Origin: Candidatus Thorarchaeota archaeon
GTDB lineage: Archaea > Asgardarchaeota > Thorarchaeia > Thorarchaeales > Thorarchaeaceae
Reading direction: 5' to 3'
DNA length: 43,390 nucleotides
Assembly: GCA_019894665.1 (NCBI GenBank)
Contig: JAGXOC010000002.1
Coordinates: forward strand, 1 to 43,390
In this document: in pieces, positions 1-7,046 of the stretch
Layout: every line of letters begins with the position of its first letter
How positions within the stretch are numbered: the stretch's first letter is position 1
Program-made: the position numbers and the translations under genes
The notes under the pieces: generated by a model
Seen by the model: the letters and a program-made list of their open reading frames with translations, nothing else
What the model was told of the DNA's origin: nothing
Database searches by the model: none

Positions 1-1
1 C

Positions 2-1114
2 TTCTTCTTCACACCCAAAGTCATCGCAAGATATCAGGAAAGAGTACTGCAGATCTATCGCTATATTGTGGTTGGAATAGTCGGGGCGGTGATGCTTGTA
101 GAGTTCATATTCACACCCAATTTCCTGCTCAACAATCTCACGACTTATCTTCTCCCTGCTGGTGTAGGTTGGATTGTTCTAATTCCCGCATTCATTGTCA
201 TACCACTCTTCCTAATCTTTCCGAGATTTATACAAAGCATATGGAATCTAAGACCTAACATCGAGTCGTTCTGGAATGAATTCTTGCATCACAAGATGGG
301 GATGATGGGACTGTTAATCATCTCATCAATCGTCTTGATTGCGGTGTTTGCACCACTAATTGCACCGTATCATTGGGGTGATGGCTCACTTGCTCTTGAG
401 GACCTACTGGCTCTTCCAAGTCCTGAACACCCATTGGGTACTAATATGCGAGGAGAGGATATCTATAGCAGGTTGATCTATGGGTCACAGATATCGCTTA
501 TTGTTGGGTTTACTGCAAGTGTTGTAGCTGTGTTTTTGGGTACCATCATTGGTCTCGTTTCAGGCTACTTTGGAGGATTTATTGATACTATCTTGATGAG
601 AATTACAGATGTGTTTCTCTGTCTGCCCACCTTGCCGCTCATGCTCATCTTTCTGGTAATATTTGGGCAAGGGCTTCAAAACGTCATTGTGGTCATCGCC
701 ATGTTAAGTTGGACAGGAACAGCGCGAATGGTACGTAGCGAAGCATTGTCTCTGAGAGAACGACCTCTAACAGAAGCCGCACATGCCCTTGGAGGGAGTG
801 ACACCTATATCCTGTTCCGCCACATTATGCCCAACACATTCCCACTCATCCTGGCAAATATGATCCTTGGAGTGGTCAATGCAATCCTTAGTGAGGCGGG
901 TATCGCATTCCTTGGATTTGTTGACATTCACGGTCAACCAAGCTGGGGAATTCTCCTACATTGGGCTTGGAAGAACGCCGCGTTATTGTCCAATAAGTGG
1001 TGGTGGTTCATTCCGCCAGGTATCTTGATCATGTTAACGACACTCGGATTTGTCTTCATCAGTCACACTGCCGACAAAGTAGTGAATCCCAGATTACGAG
1101 GGAGGCGAGGTTAG
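2..1114 (+). CDS. Peptide ABC transporter permease, DppC/OppC type (5' end cut by window edge)
   Basis: Inner-membrane permease subunit of a dipeptide/oligopeptide importer. The reading frame is open to the left edge, so the gene starts outside the window; a GTG at 68 is in frame but not a convincing start. The C-terminal half is a canonical BPD_transp_1 domain, with the conserved HPLGTNMRGEDIYSR segment before it and an EAA coupling loop (EAAHALGGSDTYILFRHIMPN region) that docks on the ATPases. Ahead of the usual first DppC helix (starting near the MMGLLIISSIV segment) there are at least two to three extra hydrophobic helices, an extension also present in the second DppC of this window (26231-27940). 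The stop codon abuts the ATG of the OppD gene at 1115, so the three genes form one operon; the DppB and binding-protein genes presumably lie upstream. Confidence 0.9.
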   Translation, partial: FFFTPKVIARYQERVLQIYRYIVVGIVGAVMLVEFIFTPNFLLNNLTTYLLPAGVGWIVLIPAFIVIPLFLIFPRFIQSIWNLRPNIESFWNEFLHHKMGMMGLLIISSIVLIAVFAPLIAPYHWGDGSLALEDLLALPSPEHPLGTNMRGEDIYSRLIYGSQISLIVGFTASVVAVFLGTIIGLVSGYFGGFIDTILMRITDVFLCLPTLPLMLIFLVIFGQGLQNVIVVIAMLSWTGTARMVRSEALSLRERPLTEAAHALGGSDTYILFRHIMPNTFPLILANMILGVVNAILSEAGIAFLGFVDIHGQPSWGILLHWAWKNAALLSNKWWWFIPPGILIMLTTLGFVFISHTADKVVNPRLRGRRG

Positions 1115-2092
1115 ATGGCAGTCTTAGAAGTCAGAGATTTAGCAACGTACTATTACCTTGGCAAAAAAGAGCTTAAAGCAGTCGATGGTGTGTCCTTTGA
1201 CATAGAGAGTAGGAGGACCTTGGGACTGGCAGGAGAGAGTGGCTGTGGTAAGACAACAACCGCCTATAGTATCATGAGAATCCTCGCAGAGAATGGGAAA
1301 ATTGCTCGAGGTAGTGTCACTCTGGGCGGCGTTGAACTAACTGAACTAAGCGACGAGGAAATGCGACAGATTCGTTGGAAGAAAGCATCTATCGTATTCC
1401 AGTATGCTATGAACGCGTTCAATCCTGTTCTTCGCATAGGTCGGCAAATAGTGGAAGTGATACGTGAGAAGGATAAAATGTCTGAAGAGGAGGCCGTTCT
1501 TACAGTCTCAACGTTGTTTGATGAGGTGGGGTTAAAACCTGAGAGACAGACTGACTACCCGCATGAATTCAGCGGAGGAATGTTACAAAGAGCCATCATT
1601 GCTCAAGCACTAGCTTGTGACCCTCAATTGATAATTGCAGATGAACCAGTCACTGCTTTGGATGTCATTGTACAGAATAAGATCCTAGACCTTCTGAGAA
1701 AACTTCAGGACAAGTATAATCTTGCGGTGTTATTCATCACGCATGATCTCTCGGTTGTTGCTGAGAACTGCCATGATGTTGGCATCATGTATGCCGGAAA
1801 TCTAGTTGAGGTAGGAGATGCAGCCTCAGTATTCAAGAAAAGTCTGCATCCATATTCCTACAAACTCATTGGGGCATTTCCAAGCGTCGTTGGTCCAAAG
1901 AAACGATTGGAGTTCATTCCCGGATCTCCACCAAATCTCTTGAATCTGCCCACAGGTTGTAAGTTTCACCCGCGGTGTCCCTTCGCACAGTCAATCTGTA
2001 AGGATGATATTCCAGAATTCAGGGAAATTACTTCAGGTCACTTTGCAAAATGTCATTTTGCTGGAGAACTCGACTTTGGAGGTGGACAGTGA
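1115..2092 (+). CDS. Peptide ABC transporter ATP-binding protein, OppD/DppD type
   Basis: Cytoplasmic ATPase subunit of the peptide importer encoded by the flanking genes. Visible motifs are Walker [10 protein letters not shown] (residues 40-48), a Q-loop in the VFQYAMNAFNPV form typical of OppD, signature FSGGMLQR, Walker B LIIADEP and H-loop THD. The C-terminus carries the oligopeptide-transporter domain with its conserved cysteines (GCKFHPRCPF, SICKD and KCHF), a four-Cys set that in this family is thought to hold an Fe-S cluster. The length of 325 aa is normal. The start is ATG at 1115, directly after the permease stop, with GGAGGCGAGG at 1101-1110 as ribosome binding site. The stop abuts the ATG of OppF at 2093, so translation is probably coupled. 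Confidence 0.93.
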   Translation: MAVLEVRDLATYYYLGKKELKAVDGVSFDIESRRTLGLAGESGCGKTTTAYSIMRILAENGKIARGSVTLGGVELTELSDEEMRQIRWKKASIVFQYAMNAFNPVLRIGRQIVEVIREKDKMSEEEAVLTVSTLFDEVGLKPERQTDYPHEFSGGMLQRAIIAQALACDPQLIIADEPVTALDVIVQNKILDLLRKLQDKYNLAVLFITHDLSVVAENCHDVGIMYAGNLVEVGDAASVFKKSLHPYSYKLIGAFPSVVGPKKRLEFIPGSPPNLLNLPTGCKFHPRCPFAQSICKDDIPEFREITSGHFAKCHFAGELDFGGGQ

Positions 2093-3079
2093 ATGACAAC
2101 AAACGACACAATTCTTAGCGTTCAAGACCTCAGAAAGTGGTTCACACTTCGGGCAGGATTGTTCTCTTTCAATAGACAACCCAGCTATGTCAAAGCAGTC
2201 GATGGCGTCAGTTTTGATGTTCCAAGAAGCGGGTCTATTGCAATCGCAGGAGAAAGTGGTTGCGGAAAAACAACATTAGCCAGAACAATACTTCGACTAG
2301 TAGAACCTACATCAGGTTCAGTGTTATATAATGGTGAGAACATCTACGAGATGAACCGTCTTGAGCTCAGTGAACTCAGACTCAAGATGCAGCTCATTTT
2401 CCAAAACCCCTTCGAAGTTCTTGATCCTCGACACACCGTAGTAGATCTAGTTGGTGAGGGGCTTGTGATTCATGGACTTCAAGAGAACGATGAAGTATTG
2501 CATGACCGAGTCATTAGCGCGTTGGAGGATGTCAGACTAATTCCTGCAGAAGACTTTGCGACCAGGTATACGCACGAACTATCTGGCGGGCAGCTCCAAC
2601 GTATTGCGATCGCTAGGTCGCTGATTCTTAAACCCGAACTGATAATCGCTGACGAGCCAGTTTCAATGCTTGATGCAAGCATTCGAACAGAAGTCATGAA
2701 CTTGATGACAGACCTTCAAAAAGAGAAAGAATTGACATACATCTTCATAACCCACGATCTTGCTCAGGCTAGATATATCGGCGACTATCTGATTATCATG
2801 TATCTTGGGCGTATAGCTGAAATGGGACCAATGGAAGATGTGATTCAAGCCCCACAACATCCCTACACAAAGGCACTTGTCTCGAACATTCCGATACCTG
2901 ATCCTACAGTAGAACGAGATCGAATCATGCTAGAGGGTGAAACTCCCACACCTGTTGACTTACCACCAGGTTGTAGATTCAAACCGCGATGCCAAGAGAT
3001 AGGAGTTTATTGTAAGGAGGATGAACCTATACTTCATGAAGTAGCCTCTGGTCACTGGGTAGCATGTTACATCGAATAG
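2093..3079 (+). CDS. Peptide ABC transporter ATP-binding protein, OppF/DppF type
   Basis: Second ATPase of the importer, expected to pair with the OppD-type subunit encoded just before it. Walker [10 protein letters not shown] lies at residues 53-61; the Q-loop is IFQNPFEVLDPRH, the signature LSGGQLQR, Walker B LIIADEP and the H-loop THD. The C-terminal peptide-transporter domain is present with its cysteines (GCRFKPRCQE, YCKED, ACYIE end). At 328 aa it is a normal length. The ATG at 2093 abuts the OppD stop, preceded by GGAGGTGG inside the end of OppD. It is the last gene of the operon; a 12-bp inverted repeat follows at 3090-3136. Confidence 0.93.
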   Translation: MTTNDTILSVQDLRKWFTLRAGLFSFNRQPSYVKAVDGVSFDVPRSGSIAIAGESGCGKTTLARTILRLVEPTSGSVLYNGENIYEMNRLELSELRLKMQLIFQNPFEVLDPRHTVVDLVGEGLVIHGLQENDEVLHDRVISALEDVRLIPAEDFATRYTHELSGGQLQRIAIARSLILKPELIIADEPVSMLDASIRTEVMNLMTDLQKEKELTYIFITHDLAQARYIGDYLIIMYLGRIAEMGPMEDVIQAPQHPYTKALVSNIPIPDPTVERDRIMLEGETPTPVDLPPGCRFKPRCQEIGVYCKEDEPILHEVASGHWVACYIE

Positions 3080-3089
3080 AATGAAAATC

Positions 3090-3136
3090 ATCTTCTGGAG
3101 GATGACAGGTCAGATTTGACCAGACCTCCAGAAGAT
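3090..3136. terminator. Convergent-gene hairpin (12-bp perfect inverted repeat)
   Basis: ATCTTCTGGAGG at 3090-3101 is exactly complementary to CCTCCAGAAGAT at 3125-3136, and a second helix GGTCA/TGACC (3108-3112 and 3117-3121, loop GATT) sits inside. It lies between the converging ends of OppF and the small zinc protein. There is no T-tract, so it may be a transcript-end stabiliser or bidirectional terminator rather than a classical archaeal T-rich terminator. Confidence 0.5.
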
Positions 3137-3154
3137 TGAAGATATATTGTCAGA

Positions 3155-3307
3155 TTACAAATCCACAGGTCTACAGAGGTAGTCTTTGCTGTTTGCAGCA
3201 CGACCACAGACCTCACAGATGAATTTGGCATCTTTCACACGAGGTCGCATCTCGTCGACCCCATGATGTTTAGAAAAGTCACACATGTGTTCTTTGTGAT
3301 CACCCAT
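3155..3307 (-). CDS. Small CxxC zinc-binding protein (50 aa)
   Basis: A 50-residue protein with a C-terminal ICEVCGRAA...LCRP pattern, that is CxxC plus a later Cys, and an N-terminal HxEHMCDFSKHH stretch. This is the layout of a one-site zinc ribbon or treble-clef-like mini protein. I chose the ATG at 3307 because GGAGGAAACATA stands directly before it; a longer frame to 3361 adds 18 residues without a ribosome site. No function can be assigned. It converges with the OppF gene and is divergent from the MFS gene at 3425. Confidence 0.6.
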   Translation of the reverse strand: MGDHKEHMCDFSKHHGVDEMRPRVKDAKFICEVCGRAANSKDYLCRPVDL

Positions 3308-3424
3308 TATGTTTCCTCCGATGAGTTGTGACAATGAATTCTTTGTTTTTGTAATAAGCATTCAGAAAGCGGAGAATGTAATGTTTATCTGAAGAGGGTT
3401 TACGGTGTTACCTCGGAGAGCAAT

Positions 3425-4651
3425 GTGTCTGTGAGCCAGTCAATAACTAGTGACTGGAGAGCCCTCCGTTCTGTTTACAACTCAGCATTCGCCTGCAGTC
3501 TTGGATTTTTCGTAGTACGCTTCCTCCTCCCTATAATCGCATATGCTTCAATGGGAGCTAGTGCAATTCAAGTTGCACTCATATTCTCTCTGTTGACTCT
3601 TGGTGCAGCACTATTTTCACCTGTTGCAGGAAGAGCCGCAAAGAGAGGAAGAAGACGTGAATCAATCTTCTTTGGTGCTACGGTCCGTGCTTTAGCATAC
3701 ACTGGAATGGCAATCTCGATTATCTTCCTTGATGTAAATATGCTCATAATTAACAGCCTTATCTGGGGACTTGGTGCAGCTTTCTATCAAGTCGGTAGCG
3801 ATGCAGAGATATCAGAGAGGGTTTTGAGGGAGAATAGAGCTGAGGCCTTTGGACGAAGAGCGGCGGCAAATGGTCGGGGTCAGGTCATTGGTGCATTCAT
3901 CGGATTCACTCTGCTCTTCACGTTAGAAAACATAATGGTTATTTTTCTCTTCTATGCAGCTTCTAACCTCATAGGTGGTTTGATAGTTGTCAGACATCGA
4001 CCACCTCTTGAAAAACAAAGAGAAATCCCAAACGGTCTAGGTGGAGTATCTGTAGTCGGTTTGGGTATTGCTGCATTAGTAATAGCGGCAGCATTGGACA
4101 CCTTCATCTCTGCTCTTCTGTCACCATTTGTAGAACTCTATATCCTTGAAGTGTTCACAACAGATATTCTTCTAGTTGCACTCGTGTATCTTCCAGGAGG
4201 CATTATTTCTGGAATGTTTGGGGGATATATGGGTAGATTTGCGGATCATAAGAGTAAGATCGGTATTGTGTCAGCGGCTGTAATTGTTGGAGCATTGAGC
4301 ACCTTAGGGCTGGTATTTGTCCCAGCAGTGTTTGCATTCCCAGTGGACCTTCTCATGGTTGCCTTGTTGTTTAGTATTGGTACTGTCACTGGAACTATGG
4401 CGTACACGGTCATGTCGTCAATATTCGGAACTGCATACGAGGGTCGAGCAAGTGAAGGATTTGGTATGTTCGAGTCAGCCATGGGATTCTCTAGATTCAG
4501 TGCACCCCTAGTTGGAGGAATACTATGGGATTTTCTTGATCCAACGGCTCCGTTCATTCTCGTGGGTCTCTCAGGCTTTGTCCTTGTCCCAATTTACGCA
4601 TACGGAATGAAAAAGTACGAGCAAGCAGTCCAGCAGCAAAAAGAGCCTTGA
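3425..4651 (+). CDS. Major facilitator superfamily transporter
   Basis: A 408-residue membrane transporter with about 12 predicted helices in two halves. The loop between helices 2 and 3 carries a basic MFS motif A-like segment (GRAAKRGRRRES, residues 69-80), and the matching loop of the second half reads GRFADHKSK. The substrate cannot be told from sequence; the general form resembles drug or sugar efflux carriers. The start is GTG at 3425 with GGAGAG at about 3415-3420; an ATG two bases upstream is in another frame and stops at once. It stands alone, divergent from the zinc protein, and ends 80 bases before GAPDH. Confidence 0.85.
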   Translation: MSVSQSITSDWRALRSVYNSAFACSLGFFVVRFLLPIIAYASMGASAIQVALIFSLLTLGAALFSPVAGRAAKRGRRRESIFFGATVRALAYTGMAISIIFLDVNMLIINSLIWGLGAAFYQVGSDAEISERVLRENRAEAFGRRAAANGRGQVIGAFIGFTLLFTLENIMVIFLFYAASNLIGGLIVVRHRPPLEKQREIPNGLGGVSVVGLGIAALVIAAALDTFISALLSPFVELYILEVFTTDILLVALVYLPGGIISGMFGGYMGRFADHKSKIGIVSAAVIVGALSTLGLVFVPAVFAFPVDLLMVALLFSIGTVTGTMAYTVMSSIFGTAYEGRASEGFGMFESAMGFSRFSAPLVGGILWDFLDPTAPFILVGLSGFVLVPIYAYGMKKYEQAVQQQKEP

Positions 4652-4667
4652 AGAGATTGGTCCATGA

Positions 4668-4680
4668 ACAAAGATATATC
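4668..4680 (+). promoter_or_regulatory. Likely archaeal TATA box for GAPDH
   Basis: AAAGATATATC at about 4670-4680 is A/T-rich with a purine-rich flank, and lies about 52-60 bases before the GAPDH ATG at 4732. A transcript starting about 25 bases downstream would have a short leader containing GAGGTGG at 4718-4724. Confidence 0.35.
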
Positions 4681-4731
4681 AAAGAGAGGCTACCTCATCA
4701 TGTATAGTCGCACCATAGAGGTGGCACTTTA

Positions 4732-5739
4732 ATGGCAATTCGAGTTGGTATCAACGGATTTGGAAGAATAGGTCGTGGCTTCCTTCGCGCGGCCTTAGAA
4801 AAGAAAGGATTTGATATCGTAGCAGCGAACGACCTCACAAGTGAGGCGGCTCTTGCTCACCTTATGAAATATGATACTGTGATGGGACGTTTTGATGGAA
4901 CAATCGAAGCAGGAAAAGGTAGCATCACAGTCAATGGAGATGAGATCAAGATTCTCTCTGAGAGAGACCCTGCAAAACTTCCTTGGGGAGAATTAGGAGT
5001 TGACATCGTCATTGAGTCGACTGGATTTTTCAGAACAAGAGAAGCAGCTGAGAAGCATATTTCTGGTGGAGCCAAGAAGGTCATTCTTAGTGCTCCAGGA
5101 AAAGGTGGGGACATTTTTACCGTAGTTCCAGGTGTCAACGATAATGATTATGACCCAGCAAAACACAACATTATCTCTAATGCATCTTGCACTACGAATT
5201 GTCTCGCCCCCTTAGTAAAGGTGATAGATGAGGCTTTTGAGATAGAGCGAGGACAGATGACTACGATTCATTCTGTGACCAATGACCAGGTCATGCTTGA
5301 TGGACCTCACAAGGATTTGAGGAGAGCCCGAGCAGCATGCTGGAATATTATCCCAACATCAACAGGTGCAGCAACTGCAATTGGACTAGTATATCCAAAA
5401 GCTGCAGGGAAGCTTGATGGAATGGCATTTAGAGTACCAGTGATGGACGCTTCAGTTGTTGATATGAATGTCATAATCACGAAAGATGCATCTGTCGATA
5501 CTGTGAATGAGGCATTCAAGAAAGCATCCAAGACTGGTAGCTTAGCTCCGTATTTGGCATATCTCGAAGAACCCTTGGTTTCCTCAGACTTCATTGGAGA
5601 CCCCCATTCATGCAGCTTTGACTCGCTTCTAACCAAGGTGCTAGGTAACTTAATCAAAGTCGTTGGTTGGTATGACAACGAAGCTGGTTACAGTAATCGT
5701 CTTGCAGACCTAGCAAAAATTGTTGGAAACAAAATGTAG
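4732..5739 (+). CDS. gap: Glyceraldehyde-3-phosphate dehydrogenase, bacterial/type I
   Basis: Phosphorylating GAPDH of the bacterial/eukaryotic class: glyceraldehyde-3-phosphate, NAD+ and phosphate to 1,3-bisphosphoglycerate in cytosolic glycolysis or gluconeogenesis. The Rossmann motif is GINGFGRIGR (residues 6-15), the coenzyme segment AANDLT has Asp34 as expected for NAD preference, the catalytic cysteine is C153 in SNASCTTNC, and the general-base histidine is H180 in TIHSVTNDQ. The C-terminus has the class signature WYDNEAGYSNR. At 335 aa it has the type I length; most archaea instead use the unrelated-looking type II enzyme, so bacterial origin by transfer is likely. ATG 4732 is preceded by GAGGTGG. 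A hairpin with a T-rich tail follows at 5752-5788. Confidence 0.97.
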   Translation: MAIRVGINGFGRIGRGFLRAALEKKGFDIVAANDLTSEAALAHLMKYDTVMGRFDGTIEAGKGSITVNGDEIKILSERDPAKLPWGELGVDIVIESTGFFRTREAAEKHISGGAKKVILSAPGKGGDIFTVVPGVNDNDYDPAKHNIISNASCTTNCLAPLVKVIDEAFEIERGQMTTIHSVTNDQVMLDGPHKDLRRARAACWNIIPTSTGAATAIGLVYPKAAGKLDGMAFRVPVMDASVVDMNVIITKDASVDTVNEAFKKASKTGSLAPYLAYLEEPLVSSDFIGDPHSCSFDSLLTKVLGNLIKVVGWYDNEAGYSNRLADLAKIVGNKM

Positions 5740-5751
5740 AGAAGACTAAGA

Positions 5752-5788
5752 AGAGTTCCTTCTGTGATTCAAGGAACTCTCCTTTTCT
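5752..5788 (+). terminator. Hairpin terminator after GAPDH
   Basis: AGAGTTCCTT at 5752-5761 pairs exactly with AAGGAACTCT at 5771-5780 around a 9-base loop and is followed by CCTTTTCT. The hairpin plus T-rich tail sits 13 bases after the GAPDH stop and 28 bases before the next ATG, so GAPDH and the citrate synthase homologue are probably separate transcripts. Confidence 0.6.
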
Positions 5789-5815
5789 ATCTAAGAGCAA
5801 GGATTTGCTTTTCCT

Positions 5816-6790
5816 ATGGAACCGATAAGTAGGATTGACCCTTCAATTAATCAACTCTATTTCAGAGGGTTTAATGCAACATATCTTGCAGGCACATTAG
5901 ACTTCGAATCGGTACTCTACTTGCTTGTTCATGATAGTCTACCGGATGCGGACCAACGAGTGGAACTTGAGCAGCGTATGATTGAGCTCAGAGGGCTCTA
6001 TAAAGAAGAAATTCAATCATTGGACATATTGGTCCAAAGTCTTGATGATATAAGAGATGAACACGAATTATGTCTATTTGACACACTGTTAGCTTTTGTT
6101 ACATTATGTCCGCTAGTAATAGCAAACCAGTTTACTGAGATTCAAGGGAGGAAAGCTGAAGATCCACACAACGACTTTGGACTTGCCGCGAACTTCCTTT
6201 GGATGGTACAAGGAAGGAAACCAAAAGAAACAGATTTGGCAGACTTTCAGACTTGTTTAATCCTACACATGGATGATCCAGACAATCCTTCACTTACGGC
6301 ACTTCTTCATACGCTGGATGAAGGTTCCGCCTCCGAAGCACTTCATGCCGCCCTCTCAAAGCATGTCGGATCACTTCATCATGGTGCTGGAACTTTGGCG
6401 ATGTCCATGTTTGAAGAAATCAACAAAGCAGAAGATGCTCCATCTGTTCTCAGGAAGCGTTTAGAATCGAATGAGAAAATCTATGGAATGGGGCACAGGA
6501 TTTACAAAGGTGTTGACCCGCGGGCGATAGTTCTAAGAGACATGCTCAAAAGAAGAACCTTGAGCACCCAAAGTGAATGGCTTGTGGATGTAACTGATGC
6601 TGTTGCTAGAGAGGGTGCGGTACTTCTTTCTGAATGGAAGGGAGTCCAAGCATATCCCAATGTTGACCTATACAATGCAGCTGCTTATTCCACCTTCGGG
6701 TTTTCTCCTGAACTGAACACATCACTTTTTGCTGTTTCTCGAGCTGCGGGGTGGATGGCACACATTTTGGAGCACAATAAGCTTCAATAG
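5816..6790 (+). CDS. Citrate synthase-family protein, short and divergent
   Basis: Homologue of citrate/2-methylcitrate synthases, which condense acetyl- or propionyl-CoA with oxaloacetate. Seen: RGFNATYLAGTLDFESVLYLL (N-terminal family region), SLHHGAG with H188 in place of the first catalytic His, GMGHRIYKGVDPRA with H227, and YPNVDLY with D284 as the catalytic Asp. Odd points: the usual HADHE segment that contributes a second substrate-binding His reads HMDDPD (151-156), and the protein stops at EHNKLQ, without the C-terminal segment containing the family's substrate-binding arginines. At 324 aa it is about 50 residues shorter than typical enzymes. The ATG at 5816 is the only start after an in-frame stop at 5792. 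Citrate synthase activity is therefore uncertain; another acyl-CoA condensation is possible. Confidence 0.85.
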   Translation: MEPISRIDPSINQLYFRGFNATYLAGTLDFESVLYLLVHDSLPDADQRVELEQRMIELRGLYKEEIQSLDILVQSLDDIRDEHELCLFDTLLAFVTLCPLVIANQFTEIQGRKAEDPHNDFGLAANFLWMVQGRKPKETDLADFQTCLILHMDDPDNPSLTALLHTLDEGSASEALHAALSKHVGSLHHGAGTLAMSMFEEINKAEDAPSVLRKRLESNEKIYGMGHRIYKGVDPRAIVLRDMLKRRTLSTQSEWLVDVTDAVAREGAVLLSEWKGVQAYPNVDLYNAAAYSTFGFSPELNTSLFAVSRAAGWMAHILEHNKLQ

Positions 6791-6814
6791 ATTCATACTC
6801 GGAAACTTCGGAAA

Positions 6815-6830
6815 TTAGTTATATAGTGAA
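6815..6830 (+). promoter_or_regulatory. Possible promoter of the homocysteine operon with a long leader
   Basis: TTAGTTATATAG around 6815-6826 is the best TATA-like element ahead of the DUF39 gene. If used, the transcript would begin near 6850 and carry a leader of about 200 bases before the ATG at 7047. The rest of 6791-7046 holds no reading frame I can support; it contains a small perfect hairpin, TTTCGC at 6949-6954 with GCGAAA at 6959-6964 and a GACT loop. Confidence 0.3.
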
Positions 6831-7046
6831 TTTGTCAAGCAATGGCTTGCCAAAGAATCTAGAAAAAGAGTCAAACAATCGAACAAAGAAAACTGCAGAA
6901 TGATGTGATGGAGCTATCATCACCATTAACGTCAGTCTGTCGACTCTCTTTCGCGACTGCGAAATAGCGATTCTCTGGCCTGTTTCTGCTTATTTTCTGT
7001 TCAATTTTCACTCTTCATCTAGTGTTTCTTGGTCAGGAGAAATATA

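Noticed and set aside
3425-4651. Bacterial contig hypothesis
   Set aside because: Bacterial-type GAPDH and hairpin terminators would fit, but TATA-like promoters, the anchored binding protein without lipobox, the DUF39/COG2122 operon and the longin-like domain favour an archaeon; not certain.
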